From contig CAZFRM010000003.1 in assembly GCA_964521255.1 (NCBI GenBank), positions 1 through 64,000 on the forward strand: DNA of 64,000 nucleotides. The letters run 5' to 3'. Below, in pieces: positions 35,527 through 44,286 of the stretch (position 1 is its first letter; each line of letters begins with the position of its first letter). Position numbers and translations under genes: made by a program. Under the pieces are notes generated by a model, which worked only from the letters and a program-made list of their open reading frames with translations, searched no databases and was not told where the DNA came from. This DNA is from ZC4RG29 sp964521255 (GTDB lineage Bacteria > Bacteroidota > Bacteroidia > Cytophagales > Cyclobacteriaceae).

Positions 35527-37530
35527 CTATTTACTCCTTGCAGTCCTATAGAGGTAAAGCGCCATAGCAATAAAAAACAATGTTCCCATCAATTGATAAG
35601 TGCTGCCACCAAGAGCATGGTGTATGGGTTCCTCAATGTTAACAGCGCTCATAAATCCCGGGGCAAACACAACCAGTATTGCTGCCACAACTCCCATCAA
35701 GGCACCCCCAGCAACTAAACCTGTCGCGAAAAGATTTCCTTTACTAAGTTCTTCTCCTTCTGGATTCAATTTGCTTTGTAATTTCCAGTCAACAATACCT
35801 TTTATTGCACCACCAATGAAAATGGGCAATGTAGTCGAAAGCGGCAGATACAAACCAATGGCAAAAGCCAACGCCTTGATCCCACAAAGCTCAACGGTAA
35901 TGGCAATGAACACACCTACCATAACATATTGCCAGTCAAGGTTGAAAGAAAGTATTCCTCTGGCCAAAGTTGCCATCAACGTTGCTTGTGGTGCCGCGTA
36001 TGCTTCACCAATAGCATGTTCAACACCTGCGGCTTTCAACTCCGCAGATGGTATGTCCAGTATTTTAACAATAATACCAATCGCAACTGATGAAACGATT
36101 GCTCCAATAAACAATGATAATTGTTGATACTTAGGTGTAGCACCTACAATGTAACCGGTTTTTAAATCCTGAGATGTAGCTCCCGCATTAGCGGCGGAAA
36201 TACAAATCATTCCTCCCACTACAAGTGCCATAGGTTCATAAAATTCTCCTGTCCAGCCCACAGCAATGAAGATTAGACAGGTACCCATCAAGGTGGCGAT
36301 CGTCATACCTGATATTGGACTGTTGCTTGATCCAACCAATCCCACTATGCGGCTAGCAACGGTCACGAAGAAAAATCCGAAGATAATAACCAATATACCG
36401 ATCAACAGTCGCTGAAAAATACCTTCGCCTGGAATGTTGGGGAGTATGGCAGTAAGGCCAATCAAGATTATACTTCCTATGATTACAACTTTGAAAGATA
36501 AATCCTGATCGGTGCGGGCAATAGTTGCTGTACCTTTCTCCTTCAAGGATGTGATGCTTTCGCGGAAGGAACTTATAATAGTGGGCATCGTTTTCAGTAG
36601 GGTGATAAATCCACCCGCTGCCACAGCACCAGCACCTATTTGTTTTATATAAGCATTGTAGAGAGCAAAAGAGTAATCAGAAAATGTTTTTGTGGTTTCA
36701 TCCCATCCATATTTGCTCAGCTTAATATTCAATTTCGTCAACTGACCGGCTGCTACCTCAGGATCTATCAAAGTAGCAAGCAACGGAATCATTGCCCACC
36801 ATGCCAACACAGAGCCAGCGACAAGTACGCCTGATATTCTCGGGCCAATTATATATCCCACACCAAGATATTCTGGTGTTATCTCTCCATTAATAGTAGC
36901 CGAAGGCCAAAATTTATTTGTCTGTCGTGTGATAAATGTTGGCGTCTCAGCAATAATATGTAATATTTTTTGGAGGATCGCATAAGAGAATGCTACGCCC
37001 ATTCCTATAAAAGCAGTGCGAGCGAACTCCCCACCCTTCTCACCGGCCTGCAACACGGATGCACATGCAGTTCCCTCCGGGTAAGGAAGTGTGCCATGCT
37101 CCTTCACAATCAATGAGCGTCTTAAGGGAATCATCATCAATGTTCCCAACATGCCGCCAAAAGAAGCCAATACCAGTATCGTGAGGTAATTAAAGTAATT
37201 TTCACCGTTAGCGCCGGGAGAAAGAAATAAAAACCCAGGTAGGGTGAACACAACACCTGCTGCAATTGATTCTCCAGCCGAACCAGTGGTCTGAATAATA
37301 TTATTTTCCAGAATGGTGGTCTTCAGAAATTTTCGTCCCAGCGTAATTGCAATTACTGCTATAGGAATGGATGCCGATACGGTGAGTCCCGCTTTAAGCG
37401 CCAGGTACACTGTTGACGATCCAAATAAAATTCCGAACAGTGATCCAAAAACTACCGCCTTTACAGTAAACTCAGCAACTGTTTTTTCCGGTGGAATGAA
37501 CGGTTTAAAAGTAGTTTTGCTTTCTTCCAT
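35527..37530 (-). CDS. OPT-family oligopeptide transporter
   Basis: The 667-residue membrane protein, with about 15 helices, belongs to the bacterial OPT family. The N-terminal FTVKAVVFGSLFGILFGSST and AGLTVSASIPIAVIAI form the first helices. TGSAGESIAAGVVFTLPGFLF and GTLPYPEGTACASVLQAGEKG are the conserved bacterial OPT motifs. Substrates of the family are oligopeptides or metal chelates carried with protons; which applies here is unknown. The downstream sugar-dehydrogenase gene follows closely. The upstream region (37531-37948) is non-coding. Confidence 0.9.
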   Translation of the reverse strand: MEESKTTFKPFIPPEKTVAEFTVKAVVFGSLFGILFGSSTVYLALKAGLTVSASIPIAVIAITLGRKFLKTTILENNIIQTTGSAGESIAAGVVFTLPGFLFLSPGANGENYFNYLTILVLASFGGMLGTLMMIPLRRSLIVKEHGTLPYPEGTACASVLQAGEKGGEFARTAFIGMGVAFSYAILQKILHIIAETPTFITRQTNKFWPSATINGEITPEYLGVGYIIGPRISGVLVAGSVLAWWAMIPLLATLIDPEVAAGQLTKLNIKLSKYGWDETTKTFSDYSFALYNAYIKQIGAGAVAAGGFITLLKTMPTIISSFRESITSLKEKGTATIARTDQDLSFKVVIIGSIILIGLTAILPNIPGEGIFQRLLIGILVIIFGFFFVTVASRIVGLVGSSNSPISGMTIATLMGTCLIFIAVGWTGEFYEPMALVVGGMICISAANAGATSQDLKTGYIVGATPKYQQLSLFIGAIVSSVAIGIIVKILDIPSAELKAAGVEHAIGEAYAAPQATLMATLARGILSFNLDWQYVMVGVFIAITVELCGIKALAFAIGLYLPLSTTLPIFIGGAIKGIVDWKLQSKLNPEGEELSKGNLFATGLVAGGALMGVVAAILVVFAPGFMSAVNIEEPIHHALGGSTYQLMGTLFFIAMALYLYRTARSK

Positions 37531-37948
37531 TTATGTTTAGGTTTAGGTTATGTTTCAATTCAAATTTCTTGTCGATGCTTGCGATGGAACGGGCTTAGGA
37601 GAGCTTGGTAAATAAAGTGATGACGAATGCCAAGTTGACCAGTTGTAGCGCGTTCCCGACACAAAATTTTTTAAATATAACAAACTTAATGAGTACCCTG
37701 AACCTGCCTGGCACAAGCATTCGTTGTTGCAAACACATAATTGCCAACTCCTTTAAATTGTTGACAACGAGGGGGTGATTGTAATCATCACGACTTCTGA
37801 TGTAATGTGAAGCGTTCATGGTATGCTGACTTGCTCATTTCAATTTTGTCTGTGAGGTATTGAGAGTTGCAAACTATGATTCAATTAGCGGCTTATTCCC
37901 GGCCTATTCGGCCAATTAGCGGCCAATTAGTTTAGCAATTCATATTTG
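37531..37948. other. Intergenic region with GGCCAATTAGCGG repeats
   Basis: Bases 37880-37935 carry several near copies of GGCCAATTAGCGGCCAATTAG, a repeat text also found near 49240-49310, 51590-51640 and 62815-63010. A 74-codon frame on the minus strand (37595-37819) lacks family similarity and a convincing start, so it is not called as a gene. Confidence 0.45.
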
Positions 37949-38368
37949 CTACCTCTGCCTCTTGAACCAGTTTGCTTTATTACTCTTTTCACAATCAATC
38001 CATGAAGTTCTTCGGTAGCTTCTTCTTCTTGCAATTCCACCAAGAAGAATTGAGAGCCCACCTAAGAAAGGTCCGTAGACAATCAGAAAAGAGTTCCCCA
38101 TATTTATTATACCAGTATACGTGGCAATAGTGACTCCTGCTCCAACAACGGTAAGTATTGATCCAATCCAGACCCAGTCATTGGATCTGTCATTATTTGT
38201 TTTTGTCCTAAGATGTCTTTGTAATTCATTGTCCACAAGCCTCACAATTACTTTTATCTCTTCCTCACCTACGTTATTTTTCTCTAACTCCTTTCGCACA
38301 TCATAAATTTCAAAGTCTTTGTTGTCAAGTTTTTGAATGTAGTAGTCCACAATTTTTGCTCTGCTCAT
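37949..38368 (-). CDS. Small membrane protein of unknown function
   Basis: The 139-residue protein has a charged helical N-terminus (AKIVDYYIQKLDNKDFEIYD). Two hydrophobic segments follow (VWIGSILTVVGAGVTIATYTG and FLIVYGPFLGGLSILLGGI), then a basic tail (RRRSYRRTSW). It is probably an inner-membrane protein with both ends in the cytosol. No family was recognised. It lies upstream of repeats and downstream of another unknown membrane protein on the same strand, with 113 bases between. Confidence 0.6.
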   Translation of the reverse strand: MSRAKIVDYYIQKLDNKDFEIYDVRKELEKNNVGEEEIKVIVRLVDNELQRHLRTKTNNDRSNDWVWIGSILTVVGAGVTIATYTGIINMGNSFLIVYGPFLGGLSILLGGIARRRSYRRTSWIDCEKSNKANWFKRQR

Positions 38369-38481
38369 AACAGTCTTTTAATTTCTAGTAATCAATCTTT
38401 ATTCATAATGTCCAATAATAAAGTGTGCCAGACCATTAGTAATCAAATTCAAACTCTGCAGAAATAATTTATATACGATTA

Positions 38482-38952
38482 TTAGGCACTGTGCTTTATC
38501 CTACGATAAATTTCTAGATAGTGATCTCTATTCATCTTTAATTCGATGTCCTTTTCAATTCCTTTATCCACATAGGATAACCTTGTTGTAAGCCATTTCA
38601 CTTTCGGTCTCAAGAAATCTACTGCGAGGAAAGTAAACAAATTCTCAGTAAACATCCACGCATCTTCATGTGTTTCTATCTCATACTCTTTGGTCCTTAA
38701 TCCAGTAATTTGGTTAAAGTCAAGGACCCATTTGAGTCCAATAAGTCCCCAAAAATAATTCTTTCTGATTTTGACATCTCGACTCCTCACCTCAACATCA
38801 GAAATTGAAAAGATTCCAAAAAACAACACAAAAATCACAATTAATATCGCGTAGTCAGTCAGATCATTTACTTGAAGGAAGTAGCAAAAAAAAGCTAAAA
38901 CCAAAAGTATCAATCTGTAAAGTGTTACTTTTTTAAAATACCTATCTCTCAT
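38482..38952 (-). CDS. Two-helix membrane protein of unknown function
   Basis: The 156-residue protein has two N-terminal hydrophobic helices (LYRLILLVLAFFCYFLQV and YAILIVIFVLFFGIFSI) with a short turn. A soluble part of mixed strands follows (VEVRSRDVKIRKNYFWGLIG, then LDFNQITGLRTKEYEI) that resembles a PH-like membrane domain of the bPH_2 sort. That likeness is by pattern only. It starts 20 bases after the stop of the POT peptide transporter and is on the same strand. Confidence 0.6.
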   Translation of the reverse strand: MRDRYFKKVTLYRLILLVLAFFCYFLQVNDLTDYAILIVIFVLFFGIFSISDVEVRSRDVKIRKNYFWGLIGLKWVLDFNQITGLRTKEYEIETHEDAWMFTENLFTFLAVDFLRPKVKWLTTRLSYVDKGIEKDIELKMNRDHYLEIYRRIKHSA

Positions 38953-38972
38953 TGATAAAGCATTGTACCTAA

Positions 38973-40472
38973 CTACCTTATATCCCCCATCAATTTCCTA
39001 ATCGGCTTGCTGAAGATGAGAACAACAGCTCCTGAAATCAAGGTGATCTTCACGACAAGTCCAAAAAGATCGATCAGCAAATTTGGGTTACGGGTTATTG
39101 ATTCATTGTCAAACTGACCGGCAAACAAACCGGCTGTAAGGTTTCCCAGGGCAAGCGCCATGAAGAAAACTCCCATCATTTGGCCTACCAATCGCTGAGG
39201 CGATAATTTAGTTACAGCACTTAGTCCAATTGGGTATAAACAAATCTCACCAAAAGTATGTAGCATGTACGTTGCAATCAACCATGTTGGTAAAGGCTTC
39301 TCTCCTCCTATCATTATCAATGAGGCGCCCATCATAACCAGATATCCCAGTCCCATGAATATTAATCCAAGTGCAGTCTTTACAGGTGTTGAAGGATTTA
39401 AATTTCGTTTAGAAAGCCAGACCCAAAGCCATGCAAAGATGGGAACAAATATCAATACAAAGACGGGTGGTGCAGATTGCAGCCAGCTTGCCGGCATCTC
39501 AAAGCTGCCAATGAACATATCGGTATAACGGTCCGCAAATAAATTCAATGACGATCCCTGGCCTTCATATCCTGCATAGAACATGGTAGCGCTAAGAAAC
39601 AAAATACATATGGCCAGTATTTTTTTTCTTTCAGTCGCATCAAGTTTCTCGGCGACGAAAACATAAGTGAAATAAATAATAACACTTGCGAGAATAACAA
39701 TACCGGAGGCTCCTGCAAACAGAACGGGATCGATTGATATAACTCGTGTCAATAGCAACCCAACGAACACGGTAAGCAACGCGCCAAATATCCAAAGTCC
39801 GTTTCGAATTGAGCGATCGCGTTTTTTTTGTTGACCTTCATCTGCAAGGCGACTGGGTTCGAGTCCTGATGTACCTAAATTTTTCTCCGTGACTTTGTAT
39901 TGTATCACGCCTAAGACCATACCAATACCTGCTGCTGCGAAACCGTAATGCCAGTCTATTTTTTGTCCGAGGTACCCTGTGATAATCGGCGATATCAGCG
40001 CACCCAGATTTATGCCCATGTAAAAGATTGAAAACCCGGCATCGCGCCTGGCTTGTTCATTGGAAGAGTAAAGTTCACCCACCATACTGCTTATTGTAGG
40101 CTTGAGCAAACCGGTACCCATAACGATAAAGAGCAGTCCTAAAAAAAATGTTTCTATAAAAGGAAAAGCAAGACAGAAATGACCCAGTGCAATAATGCAT
40201 CCACCATAAAAAATGGATTTACGCAATCCAAAATACTTATCCGCTAACCATCCGCCCGGGAGCGCTAACAGGTAAACGAACATAGTGTACAAACCATAAA
40301 TGGCACCACCCGTTTTATCGTCCAACCCCATACCCCCTTTTTCTACTGCGGCAACCATAAATAAAAGGAGCAAAGCCCGCATGCCGTAATAGCTAAAGCG
40401 CTCCCACATTTCAGTAAAAAACAACGTGGCCAACCCACGGGGATGACCAAAAAAAGTTTTGTCAGAATTCAT
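38973..40472 (-). CDS. POT-family proton-dependent di/tripeptide transporter
   Basis: The 499-residue MFS carrier is of the proton-coupled oligopeptide transporter family. The ExxERFxYY signature is seen at FTEMWERFSYYGMRALLLLF in helix 1. GGWLADKYFGLRKSIFYGG and FSIFYMGINLGALISPIITGYLG (the second PTR2 signature) follow. The C-terminal half has GEICLYPIGLSAVTKLSP. It imports di- and tripeptides with protons. Fourteen helices are expected, in line with bacterial DtpT. The gene is divergent from pckA across 188 bases. Confidence 0.93.
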   Translation of the reverse strand: MNSDKTFFGHPRGLATLFFTEMWERFSYYGMRALLLLFMVAAVEKGGMGLDDKTGGAIYGLYTMFVYLLALPGGWLADKYFGLRKSIFYGGCIIALGHFCLAFPFIETFFLGLLFIVMGTGLLKPTISSMVGELYSSNEQARRDAGFSIFYMGINLGALISPIITGYLGQKIDWHYGFAAAGIGMVLGVIQYKVTEKNLGTSGLEPSRLADEGQQKKRDRSIRNGLWIFGALLTVFVGLLLTRVISIDPVLFAGASGIVILASVIIYFTYVFVAEKLDATERKKILAICILFLSATMFYAGYEGQGSSLNLFADRYTDMFIGSFEMPASWLQSAPPVFVLIFVPIFAWLWVWLSKRNLNPSTPVKTALGLIFMGLGYLVMMGASLIMIGGEKPLPTWLIATYMLHTFGEICLYPIGLSAVTKLSPQRLVGQMMGVFFMALALGNLTAGLFAGQFDNESITRNPNLLIDLFGLVVKITLISGAVVLIFSKPIRKLMGDIR

Positions 40473-40607
40473 TAACGCAAAGAATCAATTGGTTCAGGGT
40501 GGTAATACAAAATGATGTTTTAAGGAGCTCCAAAGTAGGCCTATAATTTCATTTTCGCAAGCCTCATTACTTGAGGTAAAAGTGCAAAAATATGTTATTG
40601 CAAACGA

Positions 40608-40635
40608 TTGAGCTAACGCTTATTTGGTAACTTTG
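40608..40635 (+). promoter_or_regulatory. Candidate Bacteroidota promoter of pckA
   Basis: A TTG at 40608-40610 is followed 17 bases later by TAACTTTG (40628-40635), fitting the TAnnTTTG -7 consensus. The start codon is 26 bases further on. The -33 box is only a partial match. Confidence 0.45.
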
Positions 40636-40660
40636 GGGAGTTAACCTAAAACGTAGAGCA

Positions 40661-42274
40661 ATGCGAGAAATTGGTATTAAGCCAGGCACGGATTCATTGT
40701 CCGGACTTGGCATAACGGAGGGTATTGCCCATTGGAATCTTTCCTCAGACGAACTCATTCAAAAAAGTATTCAACTTGGACAAGCAAAACTCACCAGCAC
40801 CGGAGCTATCACAATAGACACAGGTGAGTTTACAGGAAGGTCACCGCGCGACCGGTTTATTGTAAACGATAGTCTTACTGAAAATTCAGTCTGGTGGAAC
40901 GGCACGAACATTCACTTCGAAGCCAGGCAATTCAATAAGCTGTTTAAAAAAGTTATTAACTATTTAAACGGAAAGGAAATTTATGTGCGTGATGCATATG
41001 TATGCGCTGATCCACGATACAGAATCAATGTGCGTGTGGTAACAGAATATGCCTGGTCAAATCTTTTTGTACATAATATGTTCATCCGACCGAATGAAAG
41101 TGAACTGAAATCCTTTTCAGCAGAGTGGTTGATCGTATGTGTGCCTGGCTTCAAGGCTAACAATAAAGAAGATGGAACACGACAACATAACTTTTCAATC
41201 CTGAACTTCAATAGAAAAATTATTTTGATTGGTGGAACCGGTTATACCGGCGAGATAAAAAAGGGAATGTTCTCTGCGTTGAATTTTATCTTACCGCGAT
41301 TTAAAAAAGTATTACCCATGCATTGTTCCGCTAATATGGGCAAGCAAGGAGATGTCGCTTTGTTCTTTGGTTTATCCGGGACAGGCAAGACAACATTATC
41401 GGCTGATCCTGAGCGAAAACTTATCGGTGATGATGAACATGGCTGGACACCGGACAATGTGATCTTTAATTTCGAAGGCGGGTGTTATGCAAAAGTCATC
41501 AACCTTTCAGAAGATAACGAACCCGAAATTTACCGTGCCATAAAAAATGGCGCCCTGCTGGAGAATACTTCTTTTAATGCAGGTACCAATGAAATTGATT
41601 TCAGCAATTCATCAAAAACAGAAAACACACGTGTCAGCTATCCTATCGATCATATAAAAAACATAGCCATACCTTCACTTGGAAAAAATCCCAGGCACAT
41701 TTTCTTTCTTACCTGCGATGCGTTCGGCGTGCTGCCGCCCATTTCAAAACTTAATCCTGGACAGGCTGCATTTCATTTCATCTCGGGCTATACTGCGAAA
41801 GTGGCCGGCACAGAGACTGGTGTTACAGAACCTGTCATGACTTTCTCAACTTGCTTTGGCGCTCCCTTCATGCTGTTACACCCTACCGTCTATGCGGAAA
41901 TGCTTAGTCAGAAGATGAAGGAGTCAAATGTTTCTGTGTGGTTAATAAACACGGGGTGGTCAGGTGGAGTATACGGCGAAGGGAAGCGAATGAATCTTGC
42001 GCATACACGTGCTATGATTAAAGCCGCAATGGATGGTAAACTGGATAATGTCAATTTTAAGGAGCACGAAATTTTTGGTGTATCTGTACCTGCCTCCTGC
42101 CCTCCGGTACCAACCGAAATTCTGGATCCAAGAAACACATGGCATGATAAAGATGCTTACGATCAAAAGGCTAACTACCTCGCTAATGCATTTTTGAAGA
42201 ATTTTGAAAAATTTTCTGATTATGCTACGGAAGAAATAATTGCAGGAGGGCCGAGGGTTTTGAGCAGGCATTAA
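40661..42274 (+). CDS. pckA: ATP-dependent phosphoenolpyruvate carboxykinase
   Basis: The 537-residue enzyme converts oxaloacetate and ATP to PEP, CO2 and ADP in gluconeogenesis. It may run in the CO2-fixing direction during sugar fermentation. Motifs include EFTGRSPRDRFIV (oxaloacetate site), LPMHCSANMGKQGDVALFFG, the P-loop GLSGTGKTTLS (from residue 237), the kinase-2 metal site LIGDDEHGW and INTGWSGGVYGEGKRM. Length and motif order are those of the ATP-using class. The gene is alone on the plus strand, followed two bases after its stop by the left arm of a GxxExxY element. Confidence 0.96.
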   Translation: MREIGIKPGTDSLSGLGITEGIAHWNLSSDELIQKSIQLGQAKLTSTGAITIDTGEFTGRSPRDRFIVNDSLTENSVWWNGTNIHFEARQFNKLFKKVINYLNGKEIYVRDAYVCADPRYRINVRVVTEYAWSNLFVHNMFIRPNESELKSFSAEWLIVCVPGFKANNKEDGTRQHNFSILNFNRKIILIGGTGYTGEIKKGMFSALNFILPRFKKVLPMHCSANMGKQGDVALFFGLSGTGKTTLSADPERKLIGDDEHGWTPDNVIFNFEGGCYAKVINLSEDNEPEIYRAIKNGALLENTSFNAGTNEIDFSNSSKTENTRVSYPIDHIKNIAIPSLGKNPRHIFFLTCDAFGVLPPISKLNPGQAAFHFISGYTAKVAGTETGVTEPVMTFSTCFGAPFMLLHPTVYAEMLSQKMKESNVSVWLINTGWSGGVYGEGKRMNLAHTRAMIKAAMDGKLDNVNFKEHEIFGVSVPASCPPVPTEILDPRNTWHDKDAYDQKANYLANAFLKNFEKFSDYATEEIIAGGPRVLSRH

Positions 42275-42275
42275 T

Positions 42276-42776
42276 TGTCTGAACTATGATTTGTTTGATT
42301 ATTTGAATACTATGATTTATTAGGTTAGCTATCTCGCCAATGAAAACTATGATTTCTTTCCTGGTTTCATTACTCGCTTAAATTGCAAGCTTCGACTGCC
42401 AAAATTAATTAAGAGTCCAATCTGCATATTGTATGCTTCCAGGTAGTTGATTGCTTGGGCGAGGTGAACATCCTCCAATTGAATCACGGCTTTAAGTTCA
42501 ACCATGATTTTTCCTTCAACAAAGAAATCAACTCGCCTTGTGCCTATGTTCTCTCCTTTATAAAAAATTTCCATTTCATGTTCGCGACTAAATTGCAGTC
42601 TTTGAGTTCTCATTTCAATTTCCAGTGCTCGTTGATAAATGACTTCCTGGAAACCATTGCCTAAAACTTTGTGAACTTCTATGGCACAGCCAATAATTTT
42701 ACCTGTCAATTCACTCTCCGGGTATTCTGGCTTAATCACAGTTTTCATTGAATCATTTTCAATCATAGTTCAGACA
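42276..42776. mobile_element. GxxExxY cassette bounded by 16-bp perfect inverted repeats
   Basis: TGTCTGAACTATGATT (42276-42291) and AATCATAGTTCAGACA (42761-42776) are exact reverse complements enclosing one gene. The right arm contains the start codon of that gene. Inside the left end, further ACTATGATT copies appear at about 42309 and 42345. No transposase is encoded, so it would need one in trans. Confidence 0.7.
42347..42766 (-). CDS. GxxExxY protein (PD-(D/E)XK-like)
   Basis: A 139-residue GxxExxY family protein. The motif is GFQEVIYQ within IEVHKVLGNGF. RRVDFFVEGKIMVELKAV supplies the Asp...Glu-Leu-Lys spacing of a PD-(D/E)XK nuclease core. The C-terminal AINYLEAYNMQIGLLINFGS is typical. 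It is only distantly like the copy at 23568-23996. Function in the family is unknown. The entire gene lies between perfect inverted repeats, and its first codon is inside one arm, so gene and repeats move or were acquired together. Confidence 0.87.
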   Translation of the reverse strand: MIENDSMKTVIKPEYPESELTGKIIGCAIEVHKVLGNGFQEVIYQRALEIEMRTQRLQFSREHEMEIFYKGENIGTRRVDFFVEGKIMVELKAVIQLEDVHLAQAINYLEAYNMQIGLLINFGSRSLQFKRVMKPGKKS

Positions 42777-42853
42777 TTTGTTCATTTAATTCTTTCCTTA
42801 AATCTTTAGCTGTCAATATCTCCGTCTTGTCGTAAATTCCTATATCTAATAGG

Positions 42854-43486
42854 TCATTTCTTCCCGGCCGGAACTCCTTTCAAAGTCATATCATCACCAA
42901 AGCTTTTTGTAACAACAGCGCCTGCACCTACTTTACAATTTTTTCCAACCGATAGATTTTGCAAAATTTTTGCGCCGGTTCCAATCAATGTGCATTCGCC
43001 AATCTCAACATGGCCCGACAAACTGCAGCCTGGCATTACAGAAGTGAAACTTCCTAATTTAACATCGTGTCCTACGGTTGTAGCTAAATTAATTATCGTA
43101 AACTCACCGGTTACAATACCCGTTGTGAGAATGCAACCCGCCGCTATTAAAGTTCCCCGGCCAAAAAAGTTAGTAACGCTACCGATCAAAGCTTGTGGGT
43201 GCACTATTACCGGGAAGCTAATATTGGGATTGTTAATCCGGGAAACCACTTTACATCTTACCGCCGGGTCTGCAATTGCCACTACCAATGATAGCGGTTT
43301 TTTAACAGCGTTAACTTCAGCCATGCCACCTAATACAGGCAACCCATCTATTACTTCTCCTTTGGAAATTCCATCATCGTAAAATCCTTTCAGGCTCCAA
43401 CATTGATCGGCCGCATTGATCTGTTCAATCATCAGGGCTGTCTCTCTGCCAAAGCCACCGGCGCCATAAATGGAAAGTTCCATCAT
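42854..43486 (-). CDS. NeuD/PglD-like sugar O/N-acyltransferase
   Basis: The 210-residue protein has an N-terminal Rossmann-like part (LSIYGAGGFGRETALMIEQI) and a left-handed beta helix of hexapeptide repeats (GRGTLIAAGCILTTGIVTGE, GHDVKLGSFTSVMPGCSLSG, IGECTLIGTGAKILQNLSVG, VGAGAVVTKSF). The catalytic His is probably in TVGHDVKLG. Members acetylate nucleotide-linked sugars for surface glycans, glycoproteins or sialic-acid-like sugars. There is no glycan cluster next to it, so the acceptor is unknown. It lies 57 bases after the SpoU methyltransferase gene on the same strand. Confidence 0.88.
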   Translation of the reverse strand: MMELSIYGAGGFGRETALMIEQINAADQCWSLKGFYDDGISKGEVIDGLPVLGGMAEVNAVKKPLSLVVAIADPAVRCKVVSRINNPNISFPVIVHPQALIGSVTNFFGRGTLIAAGCILTTGIVTGEFTIINLATTVGHDVKLGSFTSVMPGCSLSGHVEIGECTLIGTGAKILQNLSVGKNCKVGAGAVVTKSFGDDMTLKGVPAGKK

Positions 43487-43543
43487 AGAACAATATTAAG
43501 ATTTTGGCCAATCAAAATGTAAACTCTTTGCAGCAATTAGAAA

Positions 43544-44278
43544 TTAATGCCTGCGCAGGTTATCCAGAACAATGCTTGTTGCAACGGCGGCATTAAGCGA
43601 CTCTGCTTTGCCAAATCGCGGTATGGTTATGCGCTTCGTTACCAGCTTTTCTATCGCTGAAGAAATACCATTTGCCTCGTTGCCAATGACGATTAAGCCA
43701 CCATGCCCAAAGTTAACTTCATGGACATTTTCTCCATCCAGGAAAGTACCTATCACGGGCAGTTTGGTCTCCGTTAAATAAGGAACCAGGTCGGTATAAT
43801 ATGTATTAACACGAGTGAACGAGCCCATCGTGGCATTAAGCACTTTAGTATTATAAATGTCAGCACTTTCATTTGAAGCAATGATCTTATTGATGCCGTA
43901 CCAGTCAGCCGTGCGAACAATAGTACCGAGATTACCCGGGTCCCGGATGTCATCCAACACCAATACAAATTCATTTATACCAACTGAAAATGGTAGATTT
44001 GGTTTGATCCTTGCAACGGCTAAGCCGGTATCGTTCGATTGAAAATCGCCAAGCCCTTTTAGGTCAGACACAGTGGCGGTTACCAATTCTGCCTCGTCAA
44101 TCTTTTCACTATACTCACGTAAAAATTCTTCCAGTGCCACCACCATTACTATTTCAAAATCCGACTCAGCAAGTTCGAGAATACTTTTCTTCCCTTCCAC
44201 AACAAAACATTGTTCCTGTTTGCGGTATTTCTTTACTTGCAATGATTTGATGAACTTACTTTTCGCCCTGGAGATCAT
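43544..44278 (-). CDS. SpoU/TrmH-family RNA 2'-O-methyltransferase
   Basis: From ATG 44278 the enzyme has 244 residues. The N-terminal SpoU substrate-binding region (SKFIKSLQVKKYRKQEQCFV, then VEGKKSILE) precedes a knotted SPOUT domain with its three motifs: VLDDIRDPGNLGTIVRTADW, IVIGNEANGISSAIE and PRFGKAESLNAAVATSIVL. It methylates rRNA or tRNA ribose with SAM; which site is not clear. A frame upstream to 44296 exists but would overlap the divergent TamL gene, so 44278 is preferred. That leaves only eight bases between the two divergent starts. Confidence 0.92.
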   Translation of the reverse strand: MISRAKSKFIKSLQVKKYRKQEQCFVVEGKKSILELAESDFEIVMVVALEEFLREYSEKIDEAELVTATVSDLKGLGDFQSNDTGLAVARIKPNLPFSVGINEFVLVLDDIRDPGNLGTIVRTADWYGINKIIASNESADIYNTKVLNATMGSFTRVNTYYTDLVPYLTETKLPVIGTFLDGENVHEVNFGHGGLIVIGNEANGISSAIEKLVTKRITIPRFGKAESLNAAVATSIVLDNLRRH

Positions 44279-44286
44279 AGTTAAGC

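Noticed and set aside
37595..37819. 74-codon minus-strand frame
   Set aside because: No recognisable pattern, low-complexity surroundings and repeats; probably chance.
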